Source of the DNA: Carettochelys insculpta
Lineage: Eukaryota; Chordata; Testudines; Carettochelyidae
Assembly (NCBI RefSeq): GCF_033958435.1
Contig: NC_134137.1
Location: forward strand, 178,821,501 to 178,885,500
Direction of reading: 5' to 3'
DNA: 64,000 bases
Shown piece by piece: positions 46,393-58,799 of the stretch. The first letter of the stretch is position 1. Every line of letters starts with the position of its first letter. Below the pieces are notes generated by a model. It was not told where the DNA came from. It ran no database searches and was given only the letters and a program-made list of their open reading frames with translations. Position numbers and translations under genes: made by a program.

Positions 46393-46814
46393 TGTAACCC
46401 CTCCTGCGCACTAGCCCAGTCTGAGGTCATGCAGAATAGGGGAAGCCTTGTGATTTCTTACACAACTGAGGGAGACTAGGCCTGAGGTATCTGGGTGTGC
46501 TTTGTGTTGTGTATTAGTGTGTGTGTACCTCAGACCAGACCCACTCAGACAAACCACCAAGAACAGATTTATTCTGTAAAAAAACCCACAAAACAGGATC
46601 ACAGTTCTGCAGCCCCTCTCCTCTGCCTGCAGCCTGCACGCCGCTTCAGCTCAGTCTCTGCTGGAGGCTGAGAGTACATCTTACAGCTTAACTCCCCTTG
46701 CGAACATGTTCTAACTCCACAGTAACTAAGACCCACAACAACCAAGTCCCGTTTGTAGTCCACAACTTGTAGTTCCCAGGGCCGCCGCTGAAATGCACTG
46801 GTCCTTAGGCTACA
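46393..46814 (-). mobile_element. Solo LTR within CR1, about 422 bp
   Basis: TGTAACCCCTCC at the left and ...TTAGGCTACA at the right give TG...CA ends; CR1 sequence continues on both sides. On the minus strand AATAAA occurs near 46570 and the element ends GGGTTACA, suggesting that orientation. The exact duplication is not resolved (CTTA versus CTAT). Confidence 0.55.
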
Positions 46815-47180
46815 CTATGATAGTAAAGGAGCCCCCTTAAACAATCTCAGAACCGTTACCAATTGCCTTTGGAAACTCAAGGATGATAGGCGAGGACTGC
46901 AGAAGGGTAAACCTAGTGCTTATCTTTAAAAAGGTAACAAAGAGAATCAGGGGAAATATAGACCTGTCAGCCTAATGTCAGTACTTGTAAAGGTGGTAAA
47001 TAATTCAATAATCCGTTTTTAAGTGCCGAGAAGATAATAGGGCTGTAAGTGAGATAGCTAACAGTGATTTCATTAGCATAGTAGCTGGGGGACTGGGTGG
47101 GTGGGGAGAGTTCCAGATTTGATAGATTTCAATTTTAGCAAGACTTTTGACACAGTCCTTCCAGGTCTAAACTACTATAA

Positions 47181-48472
47181 TTCTAAGGTTAAAGTATACT
47201 TGTAATGGGGAAATGGAAGGAGAATATGATGAACCTCATACTGCTGCTGCTCCTGTTCAGTGGATATACCAGCTAGGGTAGGTTGAAAATGTTCCATTCA
47301 GACCGTTTATGAATAATTTTTTAATTTTTGTTTTTTCTCAGCATATTTTTTGTGAAAAAAGTATTTCTGCAGGAAACTTAAATGTTTTTTGCTCAGGTTC
47401 CTATTCTGCCTTATAGGGCCCTGAATGGATTATATGCACCATTGCCAGAAATTCTGATAAATGCAGAATACAAGGAACTAATGAGGATGGCAGCTTTAGG
47501 CATCCAAAAAGAGAGCTACCATGAGACCAAGCCAGTATTTCAAAACTGAATTAATTATATTTTTCAGCCAAAATGATTTGATTTTTTCTGAAATATCAGT
47601 TATTTTTGCAGACGTTTTACTGTCTGTAATAGAGGATTTTACTATTATCCATCAGGCACCATTCCTGAGCACCAAAATCTCTAAAGACATAGGCTATGTG
47701 GAATCACTGTTGTCTTGAAAAATTAACTATTCTATAGTAAAAGCCAGGAGAATGCTGCGAACATTTTCTTCTTTTTGTCAAAAGAAGCCAGGTCAATATT
47801 GATACATTACTGCATTTCAGCTGCAGATTATGGACTAGGCTAATGAAAACTGGATGCAATTAGTTAGGATTCTATATATTTGATAATCTGTATTTATTGG
47901 TCAGATTCCACTGACAGTTCTGTTCATGAACAGTTTTGCAGGGTTTTTTTTGTGCCTAATTGACTATTTTCTTGCATTTTATCAAACCTGTTCTCTCTAC
48001 TTTGTGAGTTCTTACTTTTATTAATGCCTTTTGTCCTATACTCAGTTTCCATATTTCTAAATAAACTCAATTTTTGGCTACATTCAGAAGCTAAACAATG
48101 TCCATTAGCAATGGGCGAGGAGTGGAGTGCCTGTGCCCAGTATTGTTATGTGAACAGATTGAACCAAATTTATGCCTAGCATAATTCTGTGGAAGCCATA
48201 CAAATGGAGTCTCTAATGCCTTCTTAGGTTAAGTATATTTAAAACAGAAGGCTAAGTTGAACACTACGGGTGATGGAAAGTTCAGTTTAATTGATTTGGA
48301 GGTAGTATGTGGCCAAAATAGGTAAGATATGAGAGTTGTCACACCTTCGGTCCAAGGAGGTGATTTGGTCGTCTGTTTCCACATCCCTTATCAACACAGT
48401 AGAACTAATTGACTTGCCTAATGCTTTGATGAGATTGAGACATGCGCAAGTGCTAGTTGACTGATGGTAGGT
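47181..48472. other. Unassigned stretch
   Basis: No gene or bounded repeat recognised. Confidence 0.45.
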
Positions 48473-49258
48473 CTACACAGCAAAGTTATTTCGAAATAAC
48501 AGTGGGTATGTTGAAATAACTATCCTAGGGTGCATCCTCACTTGCATTCCTCTTTTGAAAGAGGCATGCAAATGAGAGAAATCAAAAATGCAAATGAGGT
48601 GCAGATTTACATGTATGGCACCTCATTTGCATATCCTCTTTTGAAAGAGCTTCTTTCGAAAGAAGAAAAGCAGTGTAGACACTGCTCTTTTGAAAGTAAA
48701 CCCCATCTTCGAAAAGATGAAACCCCATAAAGAAGGGAAGAAGGATCTTTCGAAGATGGGGTTTACTTTCGAAAGATCAGTGTCTACACTGGTTTTCTTC
48801 TTTCAAAAGAAGCTCTTTCTAAAGAGGATACGCAAATGAGGTGCCAGTTATGCAAATCTGCACCTCATTTAAATTGTCGATTTCCCTCATTTTCATGCCT
48901 CTTTTGAAAGAGGAATGCAAATGTAGAGGCACCCCTAGTGTCTACGTAACACAACTGCTATTCTGAAATAGCTTCAAAATAGCAGTTGGCTTATTTAGAA
49001 ATTGGTAAACCTCATTCTACAAGGAATACCACCTATTTCAAAATAGCTATTTTGAAACAAGTGCTTTTAAGACAGGGAATAGACCCTATTTCAAACTCAG
49101 CCATAGTGAGTCCAATGGCTCTGTTTCAAAACAGGCTTTATGTGTGTAGGCTCTAAGTGCTATTTTGAAATGCATCTTTTGTGTGTAGCAGCATTATTTC
49201 AAAATAAGCTATTCCAGAATAGTTTATTTCGAAATAAGGCAGCTGTGTAGGCTTGACG
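48473..49258. mobile_element. Family B TIR element, interrupted
   Basis: Ends TAGGTCTACACAGC and GGCAGCTGTGTAGGCTTGA, with TTATTTCGAAATAAC half-palindromes inside. Shares ATTGGTAAACCTCATTCTAC with the copies at 1949 and 62651. A second element (48528-48934) sits in its left half; without it this copy would be about 376 bp. Confidence 0.8.
48528..48934. mobile_element. Short TIR element nested inside the family B element, 407 bp
   Basis: The left end GGGTGCATCCTCACTTGCAT and the right end (reverse complement GGGTGCCTCTACATTTGCAT) are inverted repeats extending into CCTCTTTTGAAAGAGG. CTA flanks both sides (48525-48527, 48935-48937). The two arms contain further inverted pairs (AAAGTAAACCCCATCTTCGA), so the whole element is largely self-complementary. 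Non-coding. Confidence 0.9.
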
Positions 49259-50278
49259 TGAAGCAGATGGAAATAACTGAGTGGAGGGAAGAGACCGAAA
49301 ATGATGACAAAGATTTCACACCCTCTAACTTAGATGGGTCACCTGACATTTGTAATAGTTCAGACTCCTGGACTGTGCACTTATCAGCTATTATTATTAA
49401 CAGACAAGGTTGTAGTGCCCGGTTACCTCCATATTAGAGTACTGCAGCATGTTCTACATGAGGCTACTGGAAAGCGAAGCTGGTGAAGTATTCAGATGAT
49501 CACTACAAGAGAAGCACACTACTAGAGATTTTGGATTTGCCCTAGCTGTACACAAAGTACTAGGTAGAATATTAGGTGACTTTTTTTTAACCAGTACAGC
49601 CTTAGAAAGCATACTGCCTTATTCTCTGAAGTACTGCCTCTTTTCCTGTGCCATACTGCCACCATTTTGATTGGGAGGAGTACCTGATCTGGCAGTCTAT
49701 TTGCATAAGGAAAAGAAGGCGTTCTTTGTCAGGGTTCTTTAGCTCTCACCGTAATTGTCCTAGTTTACTGACCTTAAGAGCATGACCCATTTGTTGACCA
49801 TAGCTGTGAGTGAATGGTAAGACTGGTGGGAGAACAGCAGTCTGTTTTTTGTTGGTGGATTACTGCTAGTTGCTGTAGCTAAGAAGAAGAAAGAATGTTT
49901 TGCTGGTTAAAAACAACTGAGCTAGTTTAAAGGGGAAGTGAAGGCAGCTGTGTGCATGCATGCGTGCGTGTATACACATATAAACCAGATGGAAGAAAGG
50001 AGAAGTTGATAGTAATGAATATAAATCAGAAATTAGGAATGATAGAAATTTGCTAATGGAAGCCAAGGGACATAAAGAAATCCATGGCCAGCCAAATTAA
50101 GGGCAATAAGCAGGAACTTCTAAAATGTATGTAAAACAAAAAGAACCCTGACAATGATATTTGCCCGTTAATCGATTGAAATAGTAGAATTATCAATAAT
50201 AAATGAGAAAAGGAAATAGTGTTCAGTAAATACCAATTCTGTATCTGGGAAACAAACAATATAGTCATAAAACATAAA
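49259..50278. other. Unassigned stretch
   Basis: About 1 kb without a gene. Short TG/CA-rich patches only (near 49950). Confidence 0.45.
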
Positions 50279-51970
50279 AATGGCCATAGTGGGTCAGACC
50301 AGTGGTCCATCTAGCCCAGCATTCAGTCTGCTGTAAGTGGCTGTTGCCAGAGTCTTCAGAGTGAGTGAACAGACAGGGCAAATATTGAGTGATCCATCCC
50401 TTTTTGACAGTCTCAGATTCTAACTCTCAGGGATTTAGGGACAAGGCTGCATCCTTGACCATCCTGGTGAAAAGCCATTGATAGAGTTACCTTCAAAACA
50501 CTCACCTAATTCTTTTTAATCAAGCTCTACTTTAGGCTATCACAACAGATTCTACAGGTTTACTGCTTCTATGAAAAAGTGCTTCCTTATGTACTTTTTA
50601 AACCTGAGACTTACTAATTTCAGTAGGTGACTCCTCATGCATTATGATATAAAATGGTAAAAAACACTTCTTTATTCACTTTCTCCATCACAACCACAAC
50701 TTTATAGACCTCTCTCACACCTTCCCTTGGTTCTCTCTTTTCCAGCATGAACAGCCCCAGTCTTTTTAATCTCTTCTCATGTGGAAGCTGTTCTATGTCC
50801 CCAATCCAGTATTCAAGACGTGGGCATACTGTGAATTTATACAGTGGCATTATGATGTTTTCTGTCCTATCCATCCCCTTCCTTATGGTTCCTAACATTG
50901 TTAACTTTTTTTGACTCTCTCTACACATTGACTAGCCTTTTTCAGAGTATTATACACAAGAGCCGCGTCTACACGTGCACGCTACTTCAAAGTAGCGGCG
51001 CCAACTTCGAAATAGCGCCTGTCACGGCTACACGTGTTGGGCGCTATTTCGAAGTTAACTTTGACGTTAGGCGGCGAGATGTCGAAGTCGCTAACCCCAT
51101 GAGGGGATGGGAATAGCGCCCTACTTCGACGTTCAGTGTCGAAGTAGGGAACATGTAGACGATCCGCGTCCCGCAACATCGAAATAGTGGGGTCCTCCAT
51201 GGCGGCCATCAGCTGAGGGGTTGAGAGACGCTCTCTCTCCAGCCCCTGCGGGGCTCTATGGTCACTGTGGGCAGCAGCCCTTAGCCCAGGGCTTCTGGCT
51301 GCTGCTGCTGCAGCTGGGGATCCATGCTGCATGCACAGGTTCTGCAACTAGTTGTCGGCTCTGTGTATCTTGTGCTGTTTAGTGCAAGTGTGTCTGGGAG
51401 GGGCCCTTTAAGGGAGCGGCTTGCTGTTGAGTCCGCCCTGTGACCCTGTCTGCAGCTGTTCGTGGCACCCTTATTTCGATGTGTGCTAATTTGGCGTGTA
51501 GACATTCCCTCACAGCACCTATTTCGATGTGGTGCTGCCCAACGTCGACGTTGAACGTCGATGTTGCCAGCCCTGGAGGACATGTAGACGCTATTCATCG
51601 AAATAGCTTATTTCGATGTTGCTACACTGAAATAAGCTATTTCAATGTAACGTGCACGTGTAGACGTAGCCAAGGACTACATGGTCTCTTTCCTGAGTCA
51701 TACCAGCTTGATCATTTTGAATTCATAGTTGGGATTATTTTCCGAGAATGCATTATCTTGCATTTATCAACATTGCATTTCATCTGCCATTTTGTTGCTC
51801 TGTCACCCAGTCTTGTGAGATCCCTTTCTAACTTGTTGAAAGTCAGCTTTGGATTTAACTAACTTGAGAAATTTTGTATAATTGCAAACTTAGCCACCTC
51901 CTTATTTAACCTTCTTTTCAGATCATTTATGAATATGTTGAACATCACTTGTCTCAATACAGATCTTTGT
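50279..51970 (-). mobile_element. CR1/L3-like LINE, split by a Harbinger derivative
   Basis: The minus-strand 3' end is marked on + by GGCCATAGTGGGTCAGACCA followed by GTGGTCCATCTAGCCCA, a familiar CR1/L3-type 3' UTR. The C-terminal coding remnant (RLEYWIGDIEQLPHEKRLKR on the minus strand near 50780) follows, and more sequence of the same orientation continues after the insertion (51672-51970; TTCAGATCATTTATGAATAT on +). Frames are broken. Confidence 0.72.
50961..51671 (-). mobile_element. Non-autonomous Harbinger derivative, copy 2 (711 bp)
   Basis: Same structure as the copies at 6000 and 60176. Ends AGCCGCGTCTACACGTG and (reverse complement) GGCTACGTCTACACGTG; AAG flanks both sides (50958-50960, 51672-51674). 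It retains the transposase start region on the minus strand (MDPQLQQQQPEALG). It is about 29 bp longer than the other two, with extra sequence near the right end (GCTACACTGAAATAAGC, 51619-51635). Confidence 0.93.
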
Positions 51971-51989
51971 TCTGTTCTTTTCCTCTGGA

Positions 51990-52080
51990 ACATCTGACAT
52001 TGGCCTCTGCTGGAAGACAGAATACTTGGCTAGATGGACCTTTGGTCTGACCCAGTAAGGTCATTTTTGTGTCCTTAAAC
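51990..52080 (+). mobile_element. CR1/L3-like 3'-end fragment
   Basis: GGCTAGATGGACCTTTGGTC followed by TGACCCAGTAAGGTCAT is the same 3' UTR motif as at 50279 but on the opposite strand. Confidence 0.7.
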
Positions 52081-52119
52081 ATGTATATTTAGTAGCAAAG
52101 AATTTATGCCATACTTATG

Positions 52120-52840
52120 GGAAAGGGGACTTTGTCCTGGGAAACAATACATCTGAAAAAGTTTTGGAGGTCATGGTGGCTAAAAAGCTGAACACAACAT
52201 CCAAGTAGGATGCTGTAGCCAAACAGGTAATGCCATCCTGGGATGCAGAAGCAGGGGAATCTCAAGAGGGAATAGAGATATTATTTTACCTCTGTGTTTG
52301 GCACTGATGTGATGCTGCTGGAATACTGCATCAAGTTCTCATGTCCACAGTTCAAGAAGGAGGTTGATAAATTGGAGAGGGTCCAGAGAAGAGCCACAAA
52401 AATGGTTAAAAGATTAGAAAACATGCCTTATAATGATAGACCAAAAGAGCTCAATCTTTTTAATTTAGCAAAAGGTTCAGTTGGTTGCAACCCAGAAGTA
52501 TCTCAAAAGGAAACAAATATTTAATAATGGACTCTTCAGTCTAACAGGGAAAGGTACAACACAATTCAGTGGCTAAAATTTGAAGTTAGACAAATTCAGA
52601 CTGGAAATAAGGTATAGATGTTTAATGGTAAAAGTAATTAATCATGAGAGCAGTTTAACAAGTGTTGTGCCTGATTATCCATTACTGGCTCCTTTTCAGT
52701 CAATAGTCAATATTCTTCTAAAAAAGTGTTCTAGGAATTATTTTGGGGACGTTTTCTGATTTGTGTTATGAATGAAGTCAGACTAGAAAATCATAATGGC
52801 CCATTCTGGCCTCAGAACCCATCTATGAATTTCTAGGTTA
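52120..52840 (+). mobile_element. CR1 LINE fragment
   Basis: CR1 phrases in order: ATGCCATCCTGGGATGCA, GGAATACTGCATCAAGTTCT, TTGGAGAGGGTCCAGAGAAG (LERVQRRATKMVKRLENMPY), PKELNLFNLAKG, then a decayed 3' portion ending TGGCCTCAGAACCCATCTAT. Frames are broken after 52524. Confidence 0.85.
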
Positions 52841-52934
52841 ATTGGTTAATAGTGGAAGAAGAGTTGCAGGCGTTGGTTGCCTGTTTAATGATGGTAAAAA
52901 TATTTTCTAGAAAAAGGGAACCTTTAAATTAGGT

Positions 52935-53192
52935 CTGTCAAGTGATTAAAAGATTAATCGCGATTAACAGTAGGGCTGCTGAGGTTCTCTTGGCCCCAGC
53001 TGGAGCTCCCACAGGTATGGGACTGCCAGAAGGCCTCTGTGCACCAGCCATGGGCTGCCACAGACCTTTGCCACTGCCATTAAACAACAGGACTAGTAAT
53101 TGCTTTTCTTCTAGGTCTGTCAGCTAAGAGTTAACATCTGCAACACGTGTTAATTGTCTGCAGGCATTAATGTGTATTAATTAACAGCCCTT
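52935..53192. mobile_element. TIR element with ATTAATCGCGATTAAC-type ends
   Basis: The left end AGGTCTGTCAAGTGATTAAA and AGATTAATCGCGATTAAC; the right end ATTAATTAACAGCCCT (reverse complement AGGGCTGTTAATTAAT). I recognise AGGGCTGTCAA...AATCGCGATTAA as the terminus of a vertebrate DNA-transposon repeat but cannot place its superfamily; no duplication was resolved. Confidence 0.55.
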
Positions 53193-54089
53193 CTTTCAAT
53201 GGATGCATGTACCTAAGTCTAAATAAATATTATGCTAGAACAACTTCACCCACCAATGATGTCTAACTTTAAAATCAAAGCTTAAAATTAATGTTTTTTA
53301 ACTTAACTTTTAATGTTTATAAGTTACAAAATAATGTATTGTGGTGCAAAATTAATCACGTTGGATACAATGTAGACATACAGCAATACAAGCCTGCTGT
53401 CAAATTAAGCCTGCTGTCAAATTAAAACGTTTAAATGGTACTGTAAGTCCAGAAGTTGGTACTACAGTGTCATAGGTTAAAGAGCTTTTATAGTCTGGTG
53501 TTTAACTAAACAAGTACTGATGTGTAAGTACCGCTTAGATATTTGTAGCGAGCAAAAAAGCATTAGCATAGCTTTCACGTTTAATGCATTTAAAGTGCAT
53601 ATCCATGCCATTTAATAAATTGATAAATGTGCAATAACATTCATTTCTCTTATAATTGTAAAGGCAATTAGATAGACGTGTGCTTTGTTTAATATACTTT
53701 ACTAAGTGCTTCTTAAACAATCAATATTTAATATGCAGTAATGTCTTTATTATACCTAAATTAAATCCTCATTTGAAAGTGTTTAAGTGTCAGTAAAACT
53801 CTGGCTCAAAATTAATGTTATGTCTTAGGTATAGTAGCTTTTGGGGAAAATCACGGGCGCTCCAAAATGCAACCCCTAAGACAACTGCCAGTCTGCAAAG
53901 CTAGGATCATTTGTTCACTGTGCATTGGACGTAGAGAACATTAGTATAGCCTAATCTAAACTGGAAGTGACTTGAAGTTCAAAGGCAGGGGCTTTATTTG
54001 GTTTCCACTTAAAGCAGTGGAAAATACTTTGCTTTGAGTGCGACTGAGCACCAAATAATGGGTAGAGACAAATGAATAATTGGTAACAT
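53193..54089. other. Unassigned AT-rich stretch
   Basis: No gene. A small tandem duplication of AAGCCTGCTGTCAAATT lies at about 53390-53424. Confidence 0.5.
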
Positions 54090-54092
54090 GTA

Positions 54093-54503
54093 GGCTATGT
54101 CTACGCTACAGAGATCTTTTGAAAGAAGCTCTTCCCACAGAACTTATTTTGAAAGAGAGCATCCACGCACAAAAAAGGGGATCAAAAGATCACTTTCAGA
54201 AGACAGCGTCCACACAGCCCCTGCTCTTTTGAAAGAATGGGCCAGGGATCAAAAATGAAGACTAGTCTTTTGAAAGAAGGGGCCTGCGGGGCACCTACAC
54301 AAATTTTCTTTCGAAAAAAGCTTTCAAAAGGGGGCACGCCTCCTGAATGGGAAAGGAAGAGTGATTTTGGAAGGAACGCCACATTCTTTCAGTTTGCTTT
54401 CAAAAGAACACTTTTTGTGTGTCCACACTCCACAGGCTCTTTCGAAAGAGCCCCCTTCTTTCAAAAAATCTTTCAAAAGAACTTGTTAGTGTAGATGCAG
54501 GCC
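54093..54503. mobile_element. MITE of the second Harbinger lineage, 411 bp
   Basis: The left end GGCTATGTCTACGCTACAGA and the right end (reverse complement GGCCTGCATCTACACTAAC) are inverted. Flanks GTA and ATA differ by one base. It shares the phrase CTTTTGAAAGAATGGGCCAG with the arm of the two-gene element at 2520 (which has one change), so it is probably a deeper deletion derivative of that lineage. Confidence 0.78.
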
Positions 54504-54789
54504 ATAATTTGTTCTTTGAATTCCATTTATTTGTTCCCTCAGGGCCTGACTGAACACCAGTGAAGTCAGTGGGAATCTTTCCATTGGTTTCAGCTGTTTA
54601 GAAGCGGGCCCAAATTGTCTGAAGAAATGGTCATTTAAAAAAATTCATAATTTTCTTTACCTAACAACAATTGTGGACTGAGGATCATTCAGTTTGTGGT
54701 TATTGCAGATGACTATGCAAACTACAGTTCCCTATGTAATCTATCTGACCATCTAATTTAAGCGACTTGCGCAACTTTTATCTTTCAGC

Positions 54790-56400
54790 TAAATGGAGGT
54801 TGGACAAGGTGGGTCCCAGAAGACCAAAGAAGGACAAGCACAGTACCTGCCTTCCAACAGGGAAACAAACAGAACCTAGAGAAACAGCGCTCTGACAGCC
54901 TAGCTTCAATACTTGGAAACACATTGGAACTGATTATGCAGCAACGAGTTTGCAAGAACTCAGCAGATAATAGGTTCATAAGTAACAGCCAATGTGGATT
55001 TGTCAAGAACAAATTACGGCAAACCAAATTAGTTTCCATCTTCGATAAAGGTAATGGTCTACTGGATGCAGGGGAACGTTCTAGAGGTGTCATATCTTGA
55101 TTTTAGTAAAGGTTCTGCTCAGTCCCACATGACAGTTTTGTAAGCCAACCAGGAAAATGTGGTCTGTATGAAATTAGTAAAAGTGGATGCAAAAGAGGTT
55201 GAAAGATTTTACTCAAAGAGTAGTTATCCATGATTTGCTGTCACAGGCTGGCATATCTAGCAGAGTCCCACAGGGGTCAGTCCTGGGTTAAGTACTATTC
55301 AATATTATCCTTAATGACTTAGAGAGTGGAATGAAGAGTATGCTTATAAAATGTGTGGAGGACTCTGAGCTGAGGAGATATTTTCAGCATTTTCGAGGGT
55401 TAGATTAGAATTCAGAATATTTGACAAATTGGAGAATTGGACTGAAACTAATAAGATGAAACAGTAAAGACAAATGCAAAGTATTTCACTTAGGAAGAAA
55501 AAATGAAACACAACTACAAATTTGGGAGCGACTGATGAAGTAGTGATATTGCTGAAAAGATCTGGGGTTATATTTGATCACAGATTAAATATCAGTCAAC
55601 TATGTTAGGTATTTGTGTAAAAGACTATTAATAGGAATGCCATAAGAAAGATACAGGAAGTAATTGTCCTACTTTGCTTGACACTGGTGAGACCTCAGCT
55701 GGAATACTCTGCCCACTTCTGGGTCGTGCTTGTTAGGAAAATGGGGGCAAAGTGGAGAGAGCCCAGAGAAGAGGACCAACAATGATTAAACGTTTAGAAA
55801 AGCTGACCTGTGAGGAAAGTTTTAAAGAAGGGGAATTTTTAATTTTGACATAGGAAGACTGGGAGCAGGGGAACCAGGTGACAGATCTGAAATATTTTCT
55901 GGGTAGTAATAAAGGACAGTGACAGGCCCACTGACAGGGTGAGGGAGGCCAAGGGGAAGATTTGCCCTGGGCCTTGGAGATTCAAAAGTGCCCAGAACAC
56001 CAGGACATCTTTGAATTGCTGCTGGAGTGCTGCTTGGCATGGCTCTGAGGGCTGGGAGGGGGGTCATGCCAACTCTAGGTAACAGTAAGGGCTGACTGCC
56101 CTCAGCCCCACCTCTTCTATCCAAGGCCTTGCCCCTTTCAGGAACACAGAGCTGCCCCTCCCCAACCTTGCCATGGGACACACAATGGCTCTCAGCCCTG
56201 TTGGACAGTGATCATAGGTTAAGCAGTAACGAACATAATCTGCATCAAGAGAGGTCAAGGTTAGATATTAGGGCAAACTTTCTAACTACAAAAAAAGTTA
56301 AGAACTGCTATAGTCTTCCAAAGGAGTGTATAACCTCTGGAAGTATCTTCAAGCCTTATAGCGCTAAGATTCTACAATTTACCTGGACAATGTGAATTTT
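54790..56400 (+). mobile_element. Old CR1 LINE copy with an internal insertion
   Basis: CR1 reverse-transcriptase phrases: AGTAACAGCCAATGTGGATT, CTTGATTTTAGTAAAGG, AGAGTCCCACAGGGGTCAGT (VPQGSVLG followed by a stop), TGAGACCTCAGCTGGAATAC, AGAGCCCAGAGAAGAGGACC and, after the insertion, AGGTTAGATATTAGGGCAAA. Around 55900-56205 a non-CR1 block (CAGGCCCACTGACAGGGTGA ... GCCCCTCCCCAACCTTGCC) interrupts it; its class is unclear. All frames are broken. Confidence 0.8.
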
Positions 56401-57945
56401 ATTTGATTGTAACAGCTGCTGTGCTGGTATGTTACATAAGTAATATATTTTTAATTATTTTTATAATTTTAATTCAAAATTAATTTTTCATAAAGATTTG
56501 TGTTCAAGTGTTTAAGTGCTCACAGACAGGTATCAAACTCAGTAAAACTGAAATTGGTTGCTGACTGTAAATGAAAATTAATGGAAATTGTTTTTCATCT
56601 TGTCACTCATTTCTTGTTGTGGGTCGTGTCAAAGCAGTAACAGCAGTGATAAATACACAGCCCCATCATGATTTTTAGTTAAGCACCAGAAAATAGATGA
56701 CTCAGCTAGAATCCAGACTCCTCTCACTCCCACCAACCTACTGTCATATGGAACTGAGAAATTTTTCTTCATGTGGGAAATACCAAGCCCAAATGGGAAT
56801 GAAACTCTAAATGAAGTGTCACTGTATTTAATTATACAAAGTAGCTTAGAGTAATTTAGGCTCTGACCCTGAAAACACTCACACACCTGAGTAGCTCCAT
56901 TAAATTTCAGAGAACTGCTCATGTGCCTGAAATTAAATGCATGCAAATACGTTCCTAGATTCAGGGCTTTAAAATATTTGGACTATGGCCTCAGTTCAAC
57001 AAAGAATGTCTGTATTTGCTAAGAAGGATGGACTTAAATAAACATACGCTTACAATCAAACACTTAATACATGTGCTTAAGTCCCAGTGAATAATTTCAA
57101 CATGTTTTGCTGAATAGGAATAACTTAAAATGTGTGTTTAAATGTTTTGCTAAATTGAGGCCTGTATTTATACATGGTATGTGATCACACAACATAATCA
57201 TGCAATATGTATTTAAATTCTGGTTAACTAAGTCAGTTACTGTCCTGAGAATAAATGTAGAATGCACAGATAGAAATCTGGGTTACAGTTTCCAGATGAC
57301 AAGAATCATTGACTTTGATACAAGAATTTAAATTCTTCTAATCCAGATCCATGTATCTGATCTTTTCTACCAATGTGTTTACTAATTATATTGAAAACAA
57401 TCACCATATTCATGGCTCTGATTTCCTGTTATCATGGTTCTAAGCAGCTACGGTTTTACTTATTAAAATCTGTACCAGATCACTAGGATTAGGTGAATCT
57501 CTCTCTTTAATACGATGTTAAATAAAAAGAAAAACTTAAAAATATGCCTATTGAAAAACAGAGACGCTTACAACAGAATGTAGTGGTTTTGCCCCAGGCT
57601 TTGGCAACAATTGAAATAAAACTTTTTGAAACAAGACAAATTATCGTTTTGCTGACTTGTAGTGTTCTGTCTTTCCACCTCGTTCAACTACACAAAACTT
57701 CTGTTCAGAATTATAGTGTGAACTTTTGTTAAGCAAAAGGTAAATGAAGGCAGGCAATGTGAACTCCTAGAGAGAGAACTTCATATATTTCTTAAGAAGG
57801 ACTATTAAGAAGAAATTGGTTACTGTTAGGATAACAGGACTATTTTAAAGAGGTGTATTTTGTATTTTTTTTAGTACAGAACTCATAGTTGTATGAAATA
57901 TACCCATTTTATTTGCCCAAATATGTTGCTGCCCTAATCAAACAC
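56401..57945. other. Unassigned AT-rich stretch
   Basis: About 1.5 kb with no gene or bounded repeat recognised. Confidence 0.45.
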
Positions 57946-57948
57946 CAT

Positions 57949-58224
57949 GGGCGCGTCTACACGAGGAACTAACTTGAAAGTTAGGGGCTGCTTTAAAATA
58001 GCCTGCAGAGCATCTATGTATGTTTTCCCTTACTTCGAAGTTAACTTTGAAGTAAGAGAGCACAGCTTTGAAGTCCTTACTCCATTACTCCAGGAATGGA
58101 GTAATGCCCTACTTCAAAGTTTAACTTTGACGTAGGGTGTATGTAGATGCTCCACTTCGAAATCTGTTACTTCGAAGTTGAAGTAAGCAACTTTGAAGTT
58201 ATTTTTGTAGTGTAGACGTGACCC
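57949..58224. mobile_element. Short TIR element (Harbinger-type MITE), about 276 bp
   Basis: The left end GGGCGCGTCTACACGAGG and the right end (reverse complement GGGTCACGTCTACACTAC) are inverted repeats; the arms hold TTACTTCGAAGTTAACTTTG and related words. Target duplication not resolved. Confidence 0.72.
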
Positions 58225-58799
58225 GTGTTTTACATAGAGTGAGTGGGGGCAGGCTTTTTTAAGAGAGAATATCTGACAAATGTCTGTGATGCAGTATTGT
58301 TGGTATGTATTTCCTTGAGTTTGAAACTCCCAGAGGGATTTTATAAATTGGATCACATCTTGATGTTTAGTTGTTTTTATTTTGTTTATTTTTAATGTCT
58401 GTTTGCTTGGGACATATTTAAAGCCAAAATATTAACATGCTTGAATCTAAAGTTATTTATAACATAAAAAGAAGTATTGTTTTCCACACAATGCACAATT
58501 TACTTGTGGAACTTATTACCATGGACTATTATGATGGCCAAAAATATAAATGGGATTAAAAGAAGAAAAAAAGACTGGGAGCCTGGGACTAACCATGCTG
58601 AGAATGCCACACTCAAGACAGACTGAAGGAAACAGGGCAAGCAGGCTCCAAAAGCTGGTGGGTTAAGATAAAATTAGATTCCACAAACCTGTAACAAAAG
58701 AACTTCCTTCACAGCATGCTGGTTTATAAGAAGCCATACAATCACACTCCAGCCCTTCATTCCCATCCACAGAAGCTGACCTAATGCAAGTACCAGAGG
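58225..58799. other. Unassigned stretch
   Basis: No gene or repeat recognised. Confidence 0.45.

Larger units (their letters stand above)
45541..47180 (+). mobile_element. Old CR1 LINE copy, interrupted by three events
   Basis: CR1 ORF2 phrases recur: AAGAGGGCTGAAGTGTTTAA (AEVFN), GCCATATGAAATTCATCC, GGGGAAATATAGACCTGTCA and TTCAATTTTAGCAAGACTTT (the FSKTFD block). The sequence continues across a MITE (45846-46192), a tandem duplication and an LTR (46393-46814). All frames are broken. Confidence 0.78.
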
